Shown one piece after another: positions 16,311 through 24,680 of a DNA stretch of 64,000 nt. The DNA is from Micromonospora sp. WMMD961 (GTDB lineage: Bacteria > Actinomycetota > Actinomycetes > Mycobacteriales > Micromonosporaceae). Position numbers and translations under genes: made by a program. Where the stretch lies: contig NZ_JARUBJ010000002.1 of assembly GCF_029626145.1 (NCBI RefSeq), forward strand, positions 4,933,501 through 4,997,500. The letters run 5' to 3'. Position 1 is the stretch's first letter; each line of letters begins with the position of its first letter. The notes below the pieces were generated by a model. That model did not search any database. It worked only from the letters and a program-made list of their open reading frames with translations, and was not told the DNA's origin.

Positions 16311-17915
16311 TCAGACGGTGCAGGTGGGCATCTTCGGTGGCAGCTTGAGGTCGACGAGGTAGTCCGCTGCGATGGTGTCGACGCAGGTGCTCTTCCCCGA
16401 GGAGACCACTGTGTGTCCCTCGCCCTCGACGGTGAGCAGGGCGCTGCCCAGGGTGTCGGCGAGGCGGATGGCGCCCTGGTGCGGGGTGGTGGGATCACCC
16501 GTGATCGAGATGACGAGCGTGTCCGGCAGGCCCTTGACGTTCTGCGCGTACGGGATTCCGAGTGTCGGTGGGGCGGGCCAGAACTCGCATCCGTCCCGGG
16601 CACCTGCCGCGGGGTCTCCGCCGGGGTTCATGAAGGGCGCGACCTCGTAGGTCTTCGCGCGCAGCCGGGCGATGTCGGCCGGGCTGAGGCGTTGCTCGTC
16701 CATGCAGTTGATCGCGAACGCCGCCTCGGTGAAGTTGCCGTTCACCACCGAGTTGGGCTCACCACCTTCGAAGTCGTAGGTCAGCTCCAGCAGCTTGTCG
16801 CCACGCCCCTGCCGCACCTGCTCCAGACCGCTCACGACGGTGGGCCACTTGTCCGGGCTGTACAGGCCCGCGATCACCCCGCCGAGCGCGTTGTCGAAGT
16901 CGAGTTGCTGATCGAGGGCGGGCACCGGCTTGTCCCGAAGCGGCCGGACGATCGCCTGGAAGTTCGTCGTCCACGCCGTGGGGTCCGTCCCGAGCGGGCA
17001 GTTTGCCGCCTTCGCGCAGGCGGCCGCCATCGCCTCGAATGCTTGCTGGAAGCCCCCGTACGCGGCGAGCCGACGTTCGATCGTGCCCAGGGTCGGATCG
17101 ACCGCGCCGTCGAGGACCATCGCCCGTATCCGCTGCGGGAACTGCTCCGCGTACACCGCCCCCAACCGGGTGCCGTAACTCTGGCCGAGGAACGTCAGCT
17201 TCTCCTCGCCGAGCGCCGCCCGCAGCACGTCCATGTCCCGAGCGGTCGTGCGCGTACCCATCTGGGTGAGCGCCTCGACACCCCCGGAGCCCTCGGCGCA
17301 CCGGTCGAACACCGCGCGGGTGTCCTCCTCCGTCAGCGAGGCGGTCATGGTCATCAGCGGAAAGACCTCGTCGCCCCGGCTCGTGCCGCCCTCGGTGTAG
17401 CAATCGGCCGCAGGCTTGGTCGCGCCGACACCGCGCGGGTCGAAGCCGACCACGTCGAACCGCTCGGTGATGCGGCTCTTCGTCATCTGCGCCACGACAC
17501 CCAGACCGCCCAGGAGGCCGGAGCCACCGGGGCCGCCGGGGTTGAACAGCAGCGAACCCTGCGACGTCCCGCGCGCGGCCACGCGCAGCACCGCGACAGT
17601 GGTCTCCGCTCCCCGGGGGTCGTCGTAGTTCAGCGGTACGCGCAGCCACGCGCACTCGCCGGGCGCCTTCCCGAAGATCTCCGCCTCACGTGGACTGGTG
17701 GCGAAGTCGGCACACCCCTTCCACGCCAGCTTCTGCTCGTAATACCGCTGCAACGCGGCGCTGGCGGAGGTGCTGTCACCCTGATCGTCGTCCCCGCCCG
17801 GCGTACACGCCACCACCGACGACGCGCAGATCACGAGGACGACCCCCAGAAGACCGAGCCGCCGAAGGACAGGGCGGCGCCCGCCGGGCGGCATGCCACT
17901 TCTCGTTGCACTCAT
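16311..17915 (-). CDS. Secreted tripeptidyl-aminopeptidase-like alpha/beta hydrolase, lipoprotein
   Basis: A 534-residue exported peptidase of the Streptomyces Tap/SlpD-E type (S33 family). The signal sequence ends at 'SVVAC' (C37), so it should be lipid-anchored. Core motifs are 'NPGGPGGSG' (residues ~125-133, oxyanion hole), S246 in 'GQSYG', the acid in 'ITGDPTTP' and the His in 'GEGHT'; the C-terminal TAP-like domain ends in the typical 'CVDTIAADYLVD' segment. These enzymes remove N-terminal tri- or dipeptides outside the cell. ATG 17915 has AAGGAG eight bases upstream; a longer frame to 18017 lacks one. A dead copy of its 3' end lies at 7909-7962. Confidence 0.9.
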   Translation of the reverse strand: MSATRSGMPPGGRRPVLRRLGLLGVVLVICASSVVACTPGGDDDQGDSTSASAALQRYYEQKLAWKGCADFATSPREAEIFGKAPGECAWLRVPLNYDDPRGAETTVAVLRVAARGTSQGSLLFNPGGPGGSGLLGGLGVVAQMTKSRITERFDVVGFDPRGVGATKPAADCYTEGGTSRGDEVFPLMTMTASLTEEDTRAVFDRCAEGSGGVEALTQMGTRTTARDMDVLRAALGEEKLTFLGQSYGTRLGAVYAEQFPQRIRAMVLDGAVDPTLGTIERRLAAYGGFQQAFEAMAAACAKAANCPLGTDPTAWTTNFQAIVRPLRDKPVPALDQQLDFDNALGGVIAGLYSPDKWPTVVSGLEQVRQGRGDKLLELTYDFEGGEPNSVVNGNFTEAAFAINCMDEQRLSPADIARLRAKTYEVAPFMNPGGDPAAGARDGCEFWPAPPTLGIPYAQNVKGLPDTLVISITGDPTTPHQGAIRLADTLGSALLTVEGEGHTVVSSGKSTCVDTIAADYLVDLKLPPKMPTCTV

Positions 17916-18358
17916 GGTGCGTGCTCCTTGGTCGCGTTGCGCCGGATGCGGCGTTCGGGTGTGCGGTGCAGCCGGTCGAGGGGTATCAGCCCACGGCCGT
18001 GCTGGCCCACCCTTCATGCCACCAGCCGCCGCAGCCGTTCGTCAGTGCCGCCGTGTCACGCCCTACGCGTGACGTGGCGTCACTGTTCGCGCCTCAACGC
18101 CGGCAAGCGCCAGAGCGCCGCCGATCCGAGAACAGGACACCGAGCGGATACCGCACGTTCCACCAGGGCTCGCCCGCGCGCCAGGCTCCCTGCCCGCCCG
18201 GGTGAGATGCCGGCGATTCCGCGCTGCCGGCGGGGCGGCTCAGCCGCAGCTCAGGGTTGCTTTCCCCTTCGTAGGGTATGCCCGTTCCGCCATACGGACG
18301 CCGTCGGATCAGCCGACCGGGTCGGTGTGCCGCGGACGCGCCGGGAGGCCGGTACGGG
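17916..18358. other. Divergent intergenic region, no gene recognised
   Basis: 443 bases between the lipoprotein peptidase and the large membrane hydrolase, which are transcribed apart. Both promoters must lie here. I see no conserved frame, palindrome or repeat that I could name. Confidence 0.4.
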
Positions 18359-20566
18359 ATGGATCAGCGGGAGGCGGGCGGGCACGCCGGCGACGTCGGC
18401 GTGGTGGAACTGCGGGTGCACGGGGTGTCCGCCATCGGCCCGGCTGAGCTGCTGGATCGACCGCACGTGCGGCAGGTGGCGGGTGACCACCGGGGTGGCT
18501 TCTACCGACCCCGGCCGGGATTTCACGAGGGCGGCGAGGCGGACGACGTAACGCTGGAGGCCTACCGCTGGAACAACCTGCCGGCCGGAAACGCGGTGCG
18601 AACGCTGTCCATGGTGATCCTGCTGCCCTTCATGTTGATCAACCTCGCCATCTGGATGCGCCCGGCCGGAGCCGACCCGGTGATCAAGGCGCTGTGCCGG
18701 TTGCTGGCGCTCACCCTGACCGCGATGTACGTGCTGAGCATGGTGGGGATCGCGCTGGACGTGATCGCCTGGAAGTGCATGTCCTCGCCGGAGTGCCTGG
18801 ACGGACGGAGTTGGCTCTCCTGGCTCGGGGATCGTCCGGCCGGAGTGCGCCTGGCGGTGCTCGCGCTGGTGCCGGTGGCGGCGATCGCCCTGGTGTGGGG
18901 GATCACCGCCCGCCCGGCACTGCCGGCTCACGTTCCCCGGTCAGCCGAGCCACCCCTGCCGACGCACCGACTCACCGCCGTCGGCCGGTGGGACAACGAC
19001 CCGCTGGTCGGCCGACTACGCTCGATCCACGTCGCGGCGGCGTTCGCCACCCTCGACCTCAGCCTGCTCGTTGCCCGGGCCGCACAGGGGCTGTCGATCG
19101 GCACCGTCGCGCTGATGGCAGCTGCGGGACTTCTGCTGATCGCGTGTGCGGTGCTGCTCTGTGCCCCGCCCCGGTCCGCGCCTGGGGAATGGCGGCTCGA
19201 CCGGCTGGTCCGCGTGCTGCGCACCATCGCCCTCGGCCTGACCGTACTGGTCTGGATCCACGTCCTGACCAGCACGGACCCCTGGCCGCAGCGGAACGGG
19301 CTGCCCGGCTACGAGCTGACAGTAGTCGGGTTCTTCATCGGTCAGCTGATGCTGCTTGTCGCCCTGGGGGTGGCGCTGTTCTGGCACCGGGACCGACAGC
19401 CGGAGGCCGCCCTCTCGCTCGGGCTGGGCGCCCTGGCGGCCTCCGTGGCCGCGATCAGTCTGGCGCTCACCTTCTCCGCCGAACTGGTCTACCGGGTGTC
19501 CGACATCCTCAACCAGGGCGCGCCGACCGCACAGACGTCGATCACCAGCCCTCCGCGCGCCTGCATCTGGGCGATTCTCGGCTTCTCGCTGGCAGTCCTG
19601 GTGACACTGGCCGTCGCCGCCGTGGTATCGCTGGCGTCCCGACCGGGACGGATCCGCGCCGCGTCGGCAATCGTCGCTCGCGACTTCCCCGACGCACCCG
19701 CCGATGCGGCGCCACTGCTGCGACAGGTACGCAGAACCATAGCCCGTGCCCGTTTCACCGAGAAGATGGTGCCGCTCGCGGTGCTCTACGCCTGCCTCGC
19801 CGGAATCGGCATCGCAGCGGTCACACTCGGCCTGCTACCGACGCCTCCAGAGCAACTGATCCAGCGCTACGTGGGCCTGCCGGCCGGCTTCGTCAACTTC
19901 AGCATCGGCGCCGGCAGCTACCTGATCGCCGCCCTCTTCCTCGGCCTGGTCGTCGGCGGAATCTTCGCCTACCGCACCCCCGGATTCCGCCGCTACGTGG
20001 GCGTGCTGTGGGACCTGGGCACCTTCTGGCCCCGAACCGCGCACCCGTTCGCGCCACCCTGCTACGCCGAACGGGCCGTCCCCGAACTGACCTGTCGCAT
20101 CACCCACCTCGTCGACACCGGCAACGCGGTGGTCCTCACCGGACACAGCCACGGCTCCGTCCTACTCGCCGCGACCGTGCTCCAACTGCCACCAAGAGTC
20201 ACCGACCGGATCGCCCTGCTGACCCACGGCTCCCCGCTGCGCCGGTTGTACGCCCGGCTCTTTCCCACCTACGTCAACGACGAGGTCATTGGCGAGATCG
20301 CCGACCGGGTCGACTGGCGGTGGGTGAACCTGTGGCGCGACACCGACCCCATCGGCGGCCGCGTCTTCCCACCGCCAAAGCGACCCGGCGAAGCATCCGC
20401 CACATCCGACCGAGAGTCGACGGTGGACCGACGGCTCCGCGACCCCCACGCCGTCACAGCTCCGGCCGGCGACATCTTTCCACCACCAATCGAAGGACAC
20501 CGGCCGTGCGAGTCCGACGAGGCGTTCGACGAGGCGGTGCGTGACCTCGCCGACCACCTCCGGTGA
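18359..20566 (+). CDS. Large polytopic membrane protein with cytosolic alpha/beta-hydrolase-like C-terminal domain
   Basis: 735 residues. It opens with 'VVELRVHGVSAIGPAELLD' and 'VAGDHRGGFYRP', a beta-strand-like start that I recall from a family of uncharacterised actinobacterial membrane proteins. The middle (about residues 75-560) has ten or so hydrophobic segments. The C-terminal third contains a lipase-type elbow 'LTGHSHGSVL' and 'LLTHGSPLRRLYARLFP', so the N- and C-terminal parts may build one hydrolase domain interrupted by membrane helices. ATG 18359 follows GGGAGG by ten bases; upstream codons in frame lack a ribosome-binding site. A lipid hydrolase is a reasonable guess, not more. 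Confidence 0.75.
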   Translation: MDQREAGGHAGDVGVVELRVHGVSAIGPAELLDRPHVRQVAGDHRGGFYRPRPGFHEGGEADDVTLEAYRWNNLPAGNAVRTLSMVILLPFMLINLAIWMRPAGADPVIKALCRLLALTLTAMYVLSMVGIALDVIAWKCMSSPECLDGRSWLSWLGDRPAGVRLAVLALVPVAAIALVWGITARPALPAHVPRSAEPPLPTHRLTAVGRWDNDPLVGRLRSIHVAAAFATLDLSLLVARAAQGLSIGTVALMAAAGLLLIACAVLLCAPPRSAPGEWRLDRLVRVLRTIALGLTVLVWIHVLTSTDPWPQRNGLPGYELTVVGFFIGQLMLLVALGVALFWHRDRQPEAALSLGLGALAASVAAISLALTFSAELVYRVSDILNQGAPTAQTSITSPPRACIWAILGFSLAVLVTLAVAAVVSLASRPGRIRAASAIVARDFPDAPADAAPLLRQVRRTIARARFTEKMVPLAVLYACLAGIGIAAVTLGLLPTPPEQLIQRYVGLPAGFVNFSIGAGSYLIAALFLGLVVGGIFAYRTPGFRRYVGVLWDLGTFWPRTAHPFAPPCYAERAVPELTCRITHLVDTGNAVVLTGHSHGSVLLAATVLQLPPRVTDRIALLTHGSPLRRLYARLFPTYVNDEVIGEIADRVDWRWVNLWRDTDPIGGRVFPPPKRPGEASATSDRESTVDRRLRDPHAVTAPAGDIFPPPIEGHRPCESDEAFDEAVRDLADHLR

Positions 20567-20594
20567 GCGAGCGGGGCGACGACCTGCCGCCTAC

Positions 20595-21692
20595 TCATGC
20601 GGTGTCGGACGCGCGTTCGCTGACCCTTTCGGCGATAGCCCGGCCCAGCTCCGCCGTCGTGCCGGTGCCGTGCAGGTCGGGGGTCAGGGGCGCCTGTCCG
20701 GGCCCGTACGCCAGGACGTCCTCGACCGCGCCGAGCAGGTGGGCGGCGGCTTCGGGGTGGCCGAGGTGCTCCAGCATCATCGAGCCGCACCAGATCTGGC
20801 CGATCGGGTTGGCGATGCCTTTGCCTGCGATGTCGGGTGCGGAGCCGTGCACGGGCTCGAACAGGCTCGGGTGGTCACCCTCGGGGTTGATGTTGGCGCT
20901 CGGGGCGATGCCGAGCGTGCCGGTGCAGGCCGGGCCGAGGTCGGAGAGGATGTCGCCGAACAGATTGCTGGCCACGACCACGTCGAACCACTCCGGATGG
21001 AGTACGAACTGCGCCGCGAGCGCGTCGATGTGGAACTTGTCGAGGCGGACGTCGGGGAACCGCTCGCCCATCGCGGCCACCCGCTCGTCCCAGTACGGCA
21101 TGGAGATGGAGATGCCGTTGCTCTTGGTGGCGGACGTCAGGTGCCGTTTCGGGCGACGGTTGGCCTGCTCGAAGGCGAAGCGCAGGACACGGTCGACGCC
21201 GACCCGGGTCATGATCGTCTCCTGCAGGACGGTTTCCCGGTCGGTGCCCTCGAAGATCCGCCCACCCACGCTGGAGTACTCGCCCTCGGTGTTCTCCCGC
21301 ACGACCACGAAGTCGATGTCGCCCGGGAGCCGGCCGGCCAGGGGGCTGCGGACGCCGGGCATGAGCCGGCAGGGGCGCAGGTTCACGTACTGGTCGAAGA
21401 CCCGCCGGAACTGCAGGAGGCTGCCCCAGAGCGAGACATGGTCGGGTACGACCTCCGGCCAGCCCACCGCGCCGAAGTAGATGGCGTCGTAGCCGCGCAG
21501 CGTCTGTTCCCAGTCGGGCGGCAGCATTTCGCCGTGCCGCTGCCAGTAGTCGGCGCTGGCGAAATCGAAGCTGTCGAAGGTCAGCGTCAGGCCGAAGCGA
21601 CGTGCCGTGGCGTGCAGCGCGTCGAGGCCGGCCGGGACGACCTCCTTGCCGATGCCGTCACCGGGAATGACGGCGATCCGGTGGCTGGTCAC
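20595..21692 (-). CDS. Tartrate/D-malate-type decarboxylating dehydrogenase (isopropylmalate dehydrogenase family)
   Basis: A 365-residue NAD- and metal-dependent beta-decarboxylating dehydrogenase. It shows the family start 'IAVIPGDGIGKEVVPAGL', 'VVRENTEGEYSSVGG', and the signature 'NLFGDILSDLGPACTGTLG' with the metal-binding Asp residues, then 'EPVHGSAPDIAGKGIANP'. The overall pattern is that of TtuC/YeaU-like tartrate or D-malate dehydrogenases, not LeuB. The start is a GTG at 21692, whose bases overlap the stop of the GntR gene (GTGA), with GGGAGG close upstream, so the two genes are translationally coupled. It lies back to back with the transporter operon at 22477-28070 and probably handles one step of the same pathway. 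Confidence 0.87.
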   Translation of the reverse strand: MTSHRIAVIPGDGIGKEVVPAGLDALHATARRFGLTLTFDSFDFASADYWQRHGEMLPPDWEQTLRGYDAIYFGAVGWPEVVPDHVSLWGSLLQFRRVFDQYVNLRPCRLMPGVRSPLAGRLPGDIDFVVVRENTEGEYSSVGGRIFEGTDRETVLQETIMTRVGVDRVLRFAFEQANRRPKRHLTSATKSNGISISMPYWDERVAAMGERFPDVRLDKFHIDALAAQFVLHPEWFDVVVASNLFGDILSDLGPACTGTLGIAPSANINPEGDHPSLFEPVHGSAPDIAGKGIANPIGQIWCGSMMLEHLGHPEAAAHLLGAVEDVLAYGPGQAPLTPDLHGTGTTAELGRAIAERVSERASDTA

Positions 21693-22378
21693 GGCGCCTC
21701 CCGAAGCGCTGCGAGGCCGCCCTGCGAGTCCGCGAGTGCGATGCGCTCCGCGGTGGTGGAGTCGCCCGCGCGTAGCGCCCGGACCAGGGCCCGGTGACTG
21801 CTGTATCGCTCCAGGCCGAACGTGTCGTCCTCGGCCACCCGTTGCAGAAGCAGCTCGCGGCGCTGCGGGCGGGAGAACACGCGGCTCTGTTCGAGCATCC
21901 GGACCAGGACGGGGTTGTGCGCGCAGGCGCTGACCGTGTCGTTGAACTGCTGCATGGTGTCGAGCAGCTCGGTGAGGTGCCGCTCGACCGGACCGCCCTG
22001 CGCGGCCCGCTCCTTGAGAAGGATCAGCAGGTCGTCGGCGCGGTCGAGAATGGCGTCGAGCGCGTCGAGCTGCTCGGCGGTGGCGTGTCGGGCGGCGAAG
22101 CGGGCGACGAGGCCACGCAGACCGACCTCCACCTCCGCGAGGTCGTCGATGGCGGCGTCGCGGATGGCGGCCACCAGCACGGTACGCGGCCCGATGCGCT
22201 CGATCAGCCCGTCGAGCTCCAGCCGGCGCAGGGCCTCGCGGACCGGTGTCGGGCTGACCGCGAGCCGCTCGGCCATGCCGCGCTCGGTGACCTTCTCTCC
22301 CGGCGCGAGTTCGCCGTTGGCGATCGCGGTGCGAACTTGTCGGTACGCCTGATCGGCGAGCGTCCCGGCTGTCGTCAT
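21689..22378 (-). CDS. GntR-family (FCD domain) transcriptional regulator
   Basis: A 229-residue regulator of the FadR subgroup. The N-terminal winged helix is typical ('LADQAYRQVRTAIANGELAPGEKVTE', 'VSPTPVREALRRLELDGLI'), followed by an all-helical FCD effector domain whose metal/ligand His residues fall near 'HLTELLD' and 'SSHRALVRAL'. Such regulators sense small organic acids. It is coupled to the dehydrogenase downstream and divergent from the MFS operon; the 98-base spacer carries repeated TAGCAA/TTGCTA elements that I take as its sites. Confidence 0.9.
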   Translation of the reverse strand: MTTAGTLADQAYRQVRTAIANGELAPGEKVTERGMAERLAVSPTPVREALRRLELDGLIERIGPRTVLVAAIRDAAIDDLAEVEVGLRGLVARFAARHATAEQLDALDAILDRADDLLILLKERAAQGGPVERHLTELLDTMQQFNDTVSACAHNPVLVRMLEQSRVFSRPQRRELLLQRVAEDDTFGLERYSSHRALVRALRAGDSTTAERIALADSQGGLAALREAP

Positions 22379-22400
22379 GACCGCACTCTAGCGCATGACA

Positions 22401-22436
22401 TAGCAAGTTTGTTTGCAACTGTTGACGAGTTTGCTA
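22401..22436. promoter_or_regulatory. Probable GntR operator and promoter region
   Basis: TAGCAA (22401), TTGCAA (22413) and TTGCTA (22431) form an inverted pattern, the outer two being exact complements. A TTGACG -35-like box (22422) lies inside it, so a bound regulator would block the MFS operon promoter. The region is also noticeably more AT-rich than its surroundings. Confidence 0.5.
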
Positions 22437-22476
22437 CAGCAATTTACCGTGACCGGGGACACAAGGAGGTGGACGG

Positions 22477-23736
22477 GTGTCCAACCGGCGGATCACGTTC
22501 TTCATCGCCCTCGCGCTCTTCGCCCAGGAGTCGACGTGGAACTTCTATGACAACCAGGTGCCCGTCCTGCTGCGCGAGCATGTGGCGAGCGCGGCGCTCG
22601 TGGGCGCGCTGATGGGGATGGACAACCTGCTGGGCATCTTCATCCAGCCCTGGATCGGCAACCGGTCCGACAACACCCGGACCCGGTGGGGGCGGCGGAT
22701 CCCGTACCTCGCGGTGGGCATGCCCCTGGCCGCGCTGGTCTTCGTCCTGCTGCCGTGGACCACGTCGCTGGTCACGCTGGTCGTGGTGATGTTCTGTTAC
22801 GCGCTGATCGCCAACACCACCCGGCCGCTGGCCGAGTCGCTGGTACCGGACTTCCTGCCCCCGGAACGCCGCAGCCGGGCGAACGCCGCCGTGAAGATCG
22901 CGACCGCACTGACCATCATCGTCGCGTCGCTGATCAGCCTGCTCGTGGTCGACGAGCACCCGAGGGCGGCCTTCGTCATCCCGTCGGTGATCATGCTGGC
23001 CGCCACGTTCGTGCTGCTGGCCAACGTGCGCGACAGCCGGTCGGCGGCCTACCAGGCCGCGGTGGCCGAGGAGGCCACCGCCGGTCCCGCCGCTGCCGGC
23101 CAACCGTTGCGGCAGATCGTCGCCGGCCTGTTCACCGACCAGGATCGCCGCCGGCTCCTGCTGCTGCTGACCGTCCTGCTCTTCGGCGGGGCATGGTTCG
23201 CCTCACGGTCGCTGATCACCCCGTACGGCATGGAGGCGCTGGGCCTGAGCCGCGGGGAGGCTGGCGGGCTCACCCTGCCCAGCGGCATCGTCTACGTTGC
23301 TGCCGCCTATCCGGCCGCGCTGCTGGCCGAGCGCTTCGGACGGCTGCGGATCATCGTCGTGGGCATCAGCGTCTTCGCCGCCGCGCTGGCGGCAGGCGCC
23401 GTCGCGCAGACCGCCACCGGTACGGTCGTCGCGTTCTGTGTGGCCTCGGCCGGCGCCGCCGCCTTCACGATCAACGCGGCGGTGGCGCTGTGGAACCTGG
23501 CACCGTCCAGCCGGGTGTTCGGCGCCTACACCGGCCTGTACGCGGTCACCTGGTACCTGGGCGGCTTCGGCGGGCCCGCCCTGATCGGCGCGGTGGTCGA
23601 CCTGGTCGGCTGGGACGGGATGCTGCTCTACATCGCCGTGCTCGCCGTACTCGCCATGCTCGTCGTCGTACGCCTCGAACGCCTGCAGCGTCTGCACCGG
23701 GCCACCCGGCCCGTCACCCTCACCGGAAGCGAATGA
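22477..23736 (+). CDS. MFS transporter (GPH/sugar-like major facilitator)
   Basis: A 419-residue transporter with 12 predicted membrane helices. The loop between helices 2 and 3 carries 'GNRSDNTRTRWGRRIPYL', typical of the glycoside-pentoside-hexuronide/sucrose transporter branch. GTG 22477 is preceded by AAGGAGG at good spacing. It is the first gene of a five-gene operon in which each gene overlaps or nearly abuts the next, so it presumably imports the compound that the operon degrades. The substrate is not evident; the enzymes suggest a hydroxy- or dicarboxylic acid. Confidence 0.88.
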   Translation: MSNRRITFFIALALFAQESTWNFYDNQVPVLLREHVASAALVGALMGMDNLLGIFIQPWIGNRSDNTRTRWGRRIPYLAVGMPLAALVFVLLPWTTSLVTLVVVMFCYALIANTTRPLAESLVPDFLPPERRSRANAAVKIATALTIIVASLISLLVVDEHPRAAFVIPSVIMLAATFVLLANVRDSRSAAYQAAVAEEATAGPAAAGQPLRQIVAGLFTDQDRRRLLLLLTVLLFGGAWFASRSLITPYGMEALGLSRGEAGGLTLPSGIVYVAAAYPAALLAERFGRLRIIVVGISVFAAALAAGAVAQTATGTVVAFCVASAGAAAFTINAAVALWNLAPSSRVFGAYTGLYAVTWYLGGFGGPALIGAVVDLVGWDGMLLYIAVLAVLAMLVVVRLERLQRLHRATRPVTLTGSE

Positions 23737-24680
23737 TGTCGACCATCCTCATCACCACCGATTACCTCGCCCCCGGCGACGAGGTGGACACCTACCTGAC
23801 CGGGCTCGGCTTCACGACACGGCACGACCCCATGCGTGGACCACGTCAGCCGGAGCAGCTGATCGCGGCCCTGGCCGGCGTCGAGGGAGCGCTGATCGCC
23901 AACGAGCCGATGACCGCGGAGGTGCTGCGCCAGGCACCCGACCTGCGCGCCGTCGTGCGTACCGGAGTCGGGTACGACTCGGTCGACGTCGCCGCCGCAG
24001 GCCGGCTCGGGATCAGCGTCAGCAACCTGCCCGGGATCAACGCCAACGCGGTGGCCGAGTACACCATCGGGTTGCTGCTCGCCCAGGCCCGGTGCCTGGT
24101 GCCGATGGCCGTCGGGGTGGCCGCCGGCGGCTGGCCCCGCACCGACGGCCGCGAGCTGCGCGGCAGGACGCTCGGCCTGATCGGGCGGGGCGCGGTGGCG
24201 CGCCAGGTGGCGCCGTTGGCCGTCGCCTTCGGCATGACGGTGCTGTGCACCGGCAGCCTGCCCGCGCCGGTCACCCGGGTCACGCTCGACGAGTTGCTGC
24301 GCGAGGCCGACTTCGTGTCGGTCCACACCGCACTGACCCCGCTCACCCGCCACCTCATCGACGCCGAGGCGCTGGCCCGGATGAAGCCCGGCGCGCACCT
24401 GATCAACACCGCGCGCGGGCCACTCATCGACGAGACCGCCCTGGTCGAGGCCGTCCGGTCCGGCCGGCTGGCGGGCGCGGCCCTCGACGTGGTGGACGTG
24501 GAGCCACTGCCCGCCGACAGCATCCTGCGCGGCGTCGAGGGCATCACTGTCTACTCGCACATGGCCGGGCAGACTACCGAGGCCCGGCTGGCCGCGGGGC
24601 TGGAGGGCGCCAAGGAACTCGTCGCCGCCCTCGACGGCCGGCCCGCCCATTCGCTCACCGAACCGAAGGAGCCGGCATGA
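23733..24680 (+). CDS. D-2-hydroxyacid dehydrogenase (phosphoglycerate dehydrogenase-like)
   Basis: A 315-residue NAD-dependent dehydrogenase. The catalytic trio is present: R228 ('NTARGPLID'), E257 ('DVEPLP') and H276 ('YSHMAG'). The dinucleotide motif is 'GLIGRGAVAR' around 148-157. It oxidises or reduces a D-2-hydroxyacid/2-oxoacid pair. The start overlaps the stop of the transporter gene (ATGA; a second ATG follows at 23736). The position between a transporter and an FAD dehydrogenase points to a catabolic role rather than serine synthesis. Confidence 0.9.
   Translation: MMSTILITTDYLAPGDEVDTYLTGLGFTTRHDPMRGPRQPEQLIAALAGVEGALIANEPMTAEVLRQAPDLRAVVRTGVGYDSVDVAAAGRLGISVSNLPGINANAVAEYTIGLLLAQARCLVPMAVGVAAGGWPRTDGRELRGRTLGLIGRGAVARQVAPLAVAFGMTVLCTGSLPAPVTRVTLDELLREADFVSVHTALTPLTRHLIDAEALARMKPGAHLINTARGPLIDETALVEAVRSGRLAGAALDVVDVEPLPADSILRGVEGITVYSHMAGQTTEARLAAGLEGAKELVAALDGRPAHSLTEPKEPA

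Noticed and set aside
20595..22418. A single 607-codon frame covering the dehydrogenase and running antiparallel in phase over the GntR gene
   Set aside because: Only the part from GTG 21692 is protein-like; the upstream portion is Arg-rich and out of frame with the real GntR protein.
22686..24680. Apparent 664-residue protein ending as the hydroxyacid dehydrogenase
   Set aside because: The first 350 residues are a frame-shadow of the MFS gene; the true start overlaps the MFS stop at 23733.
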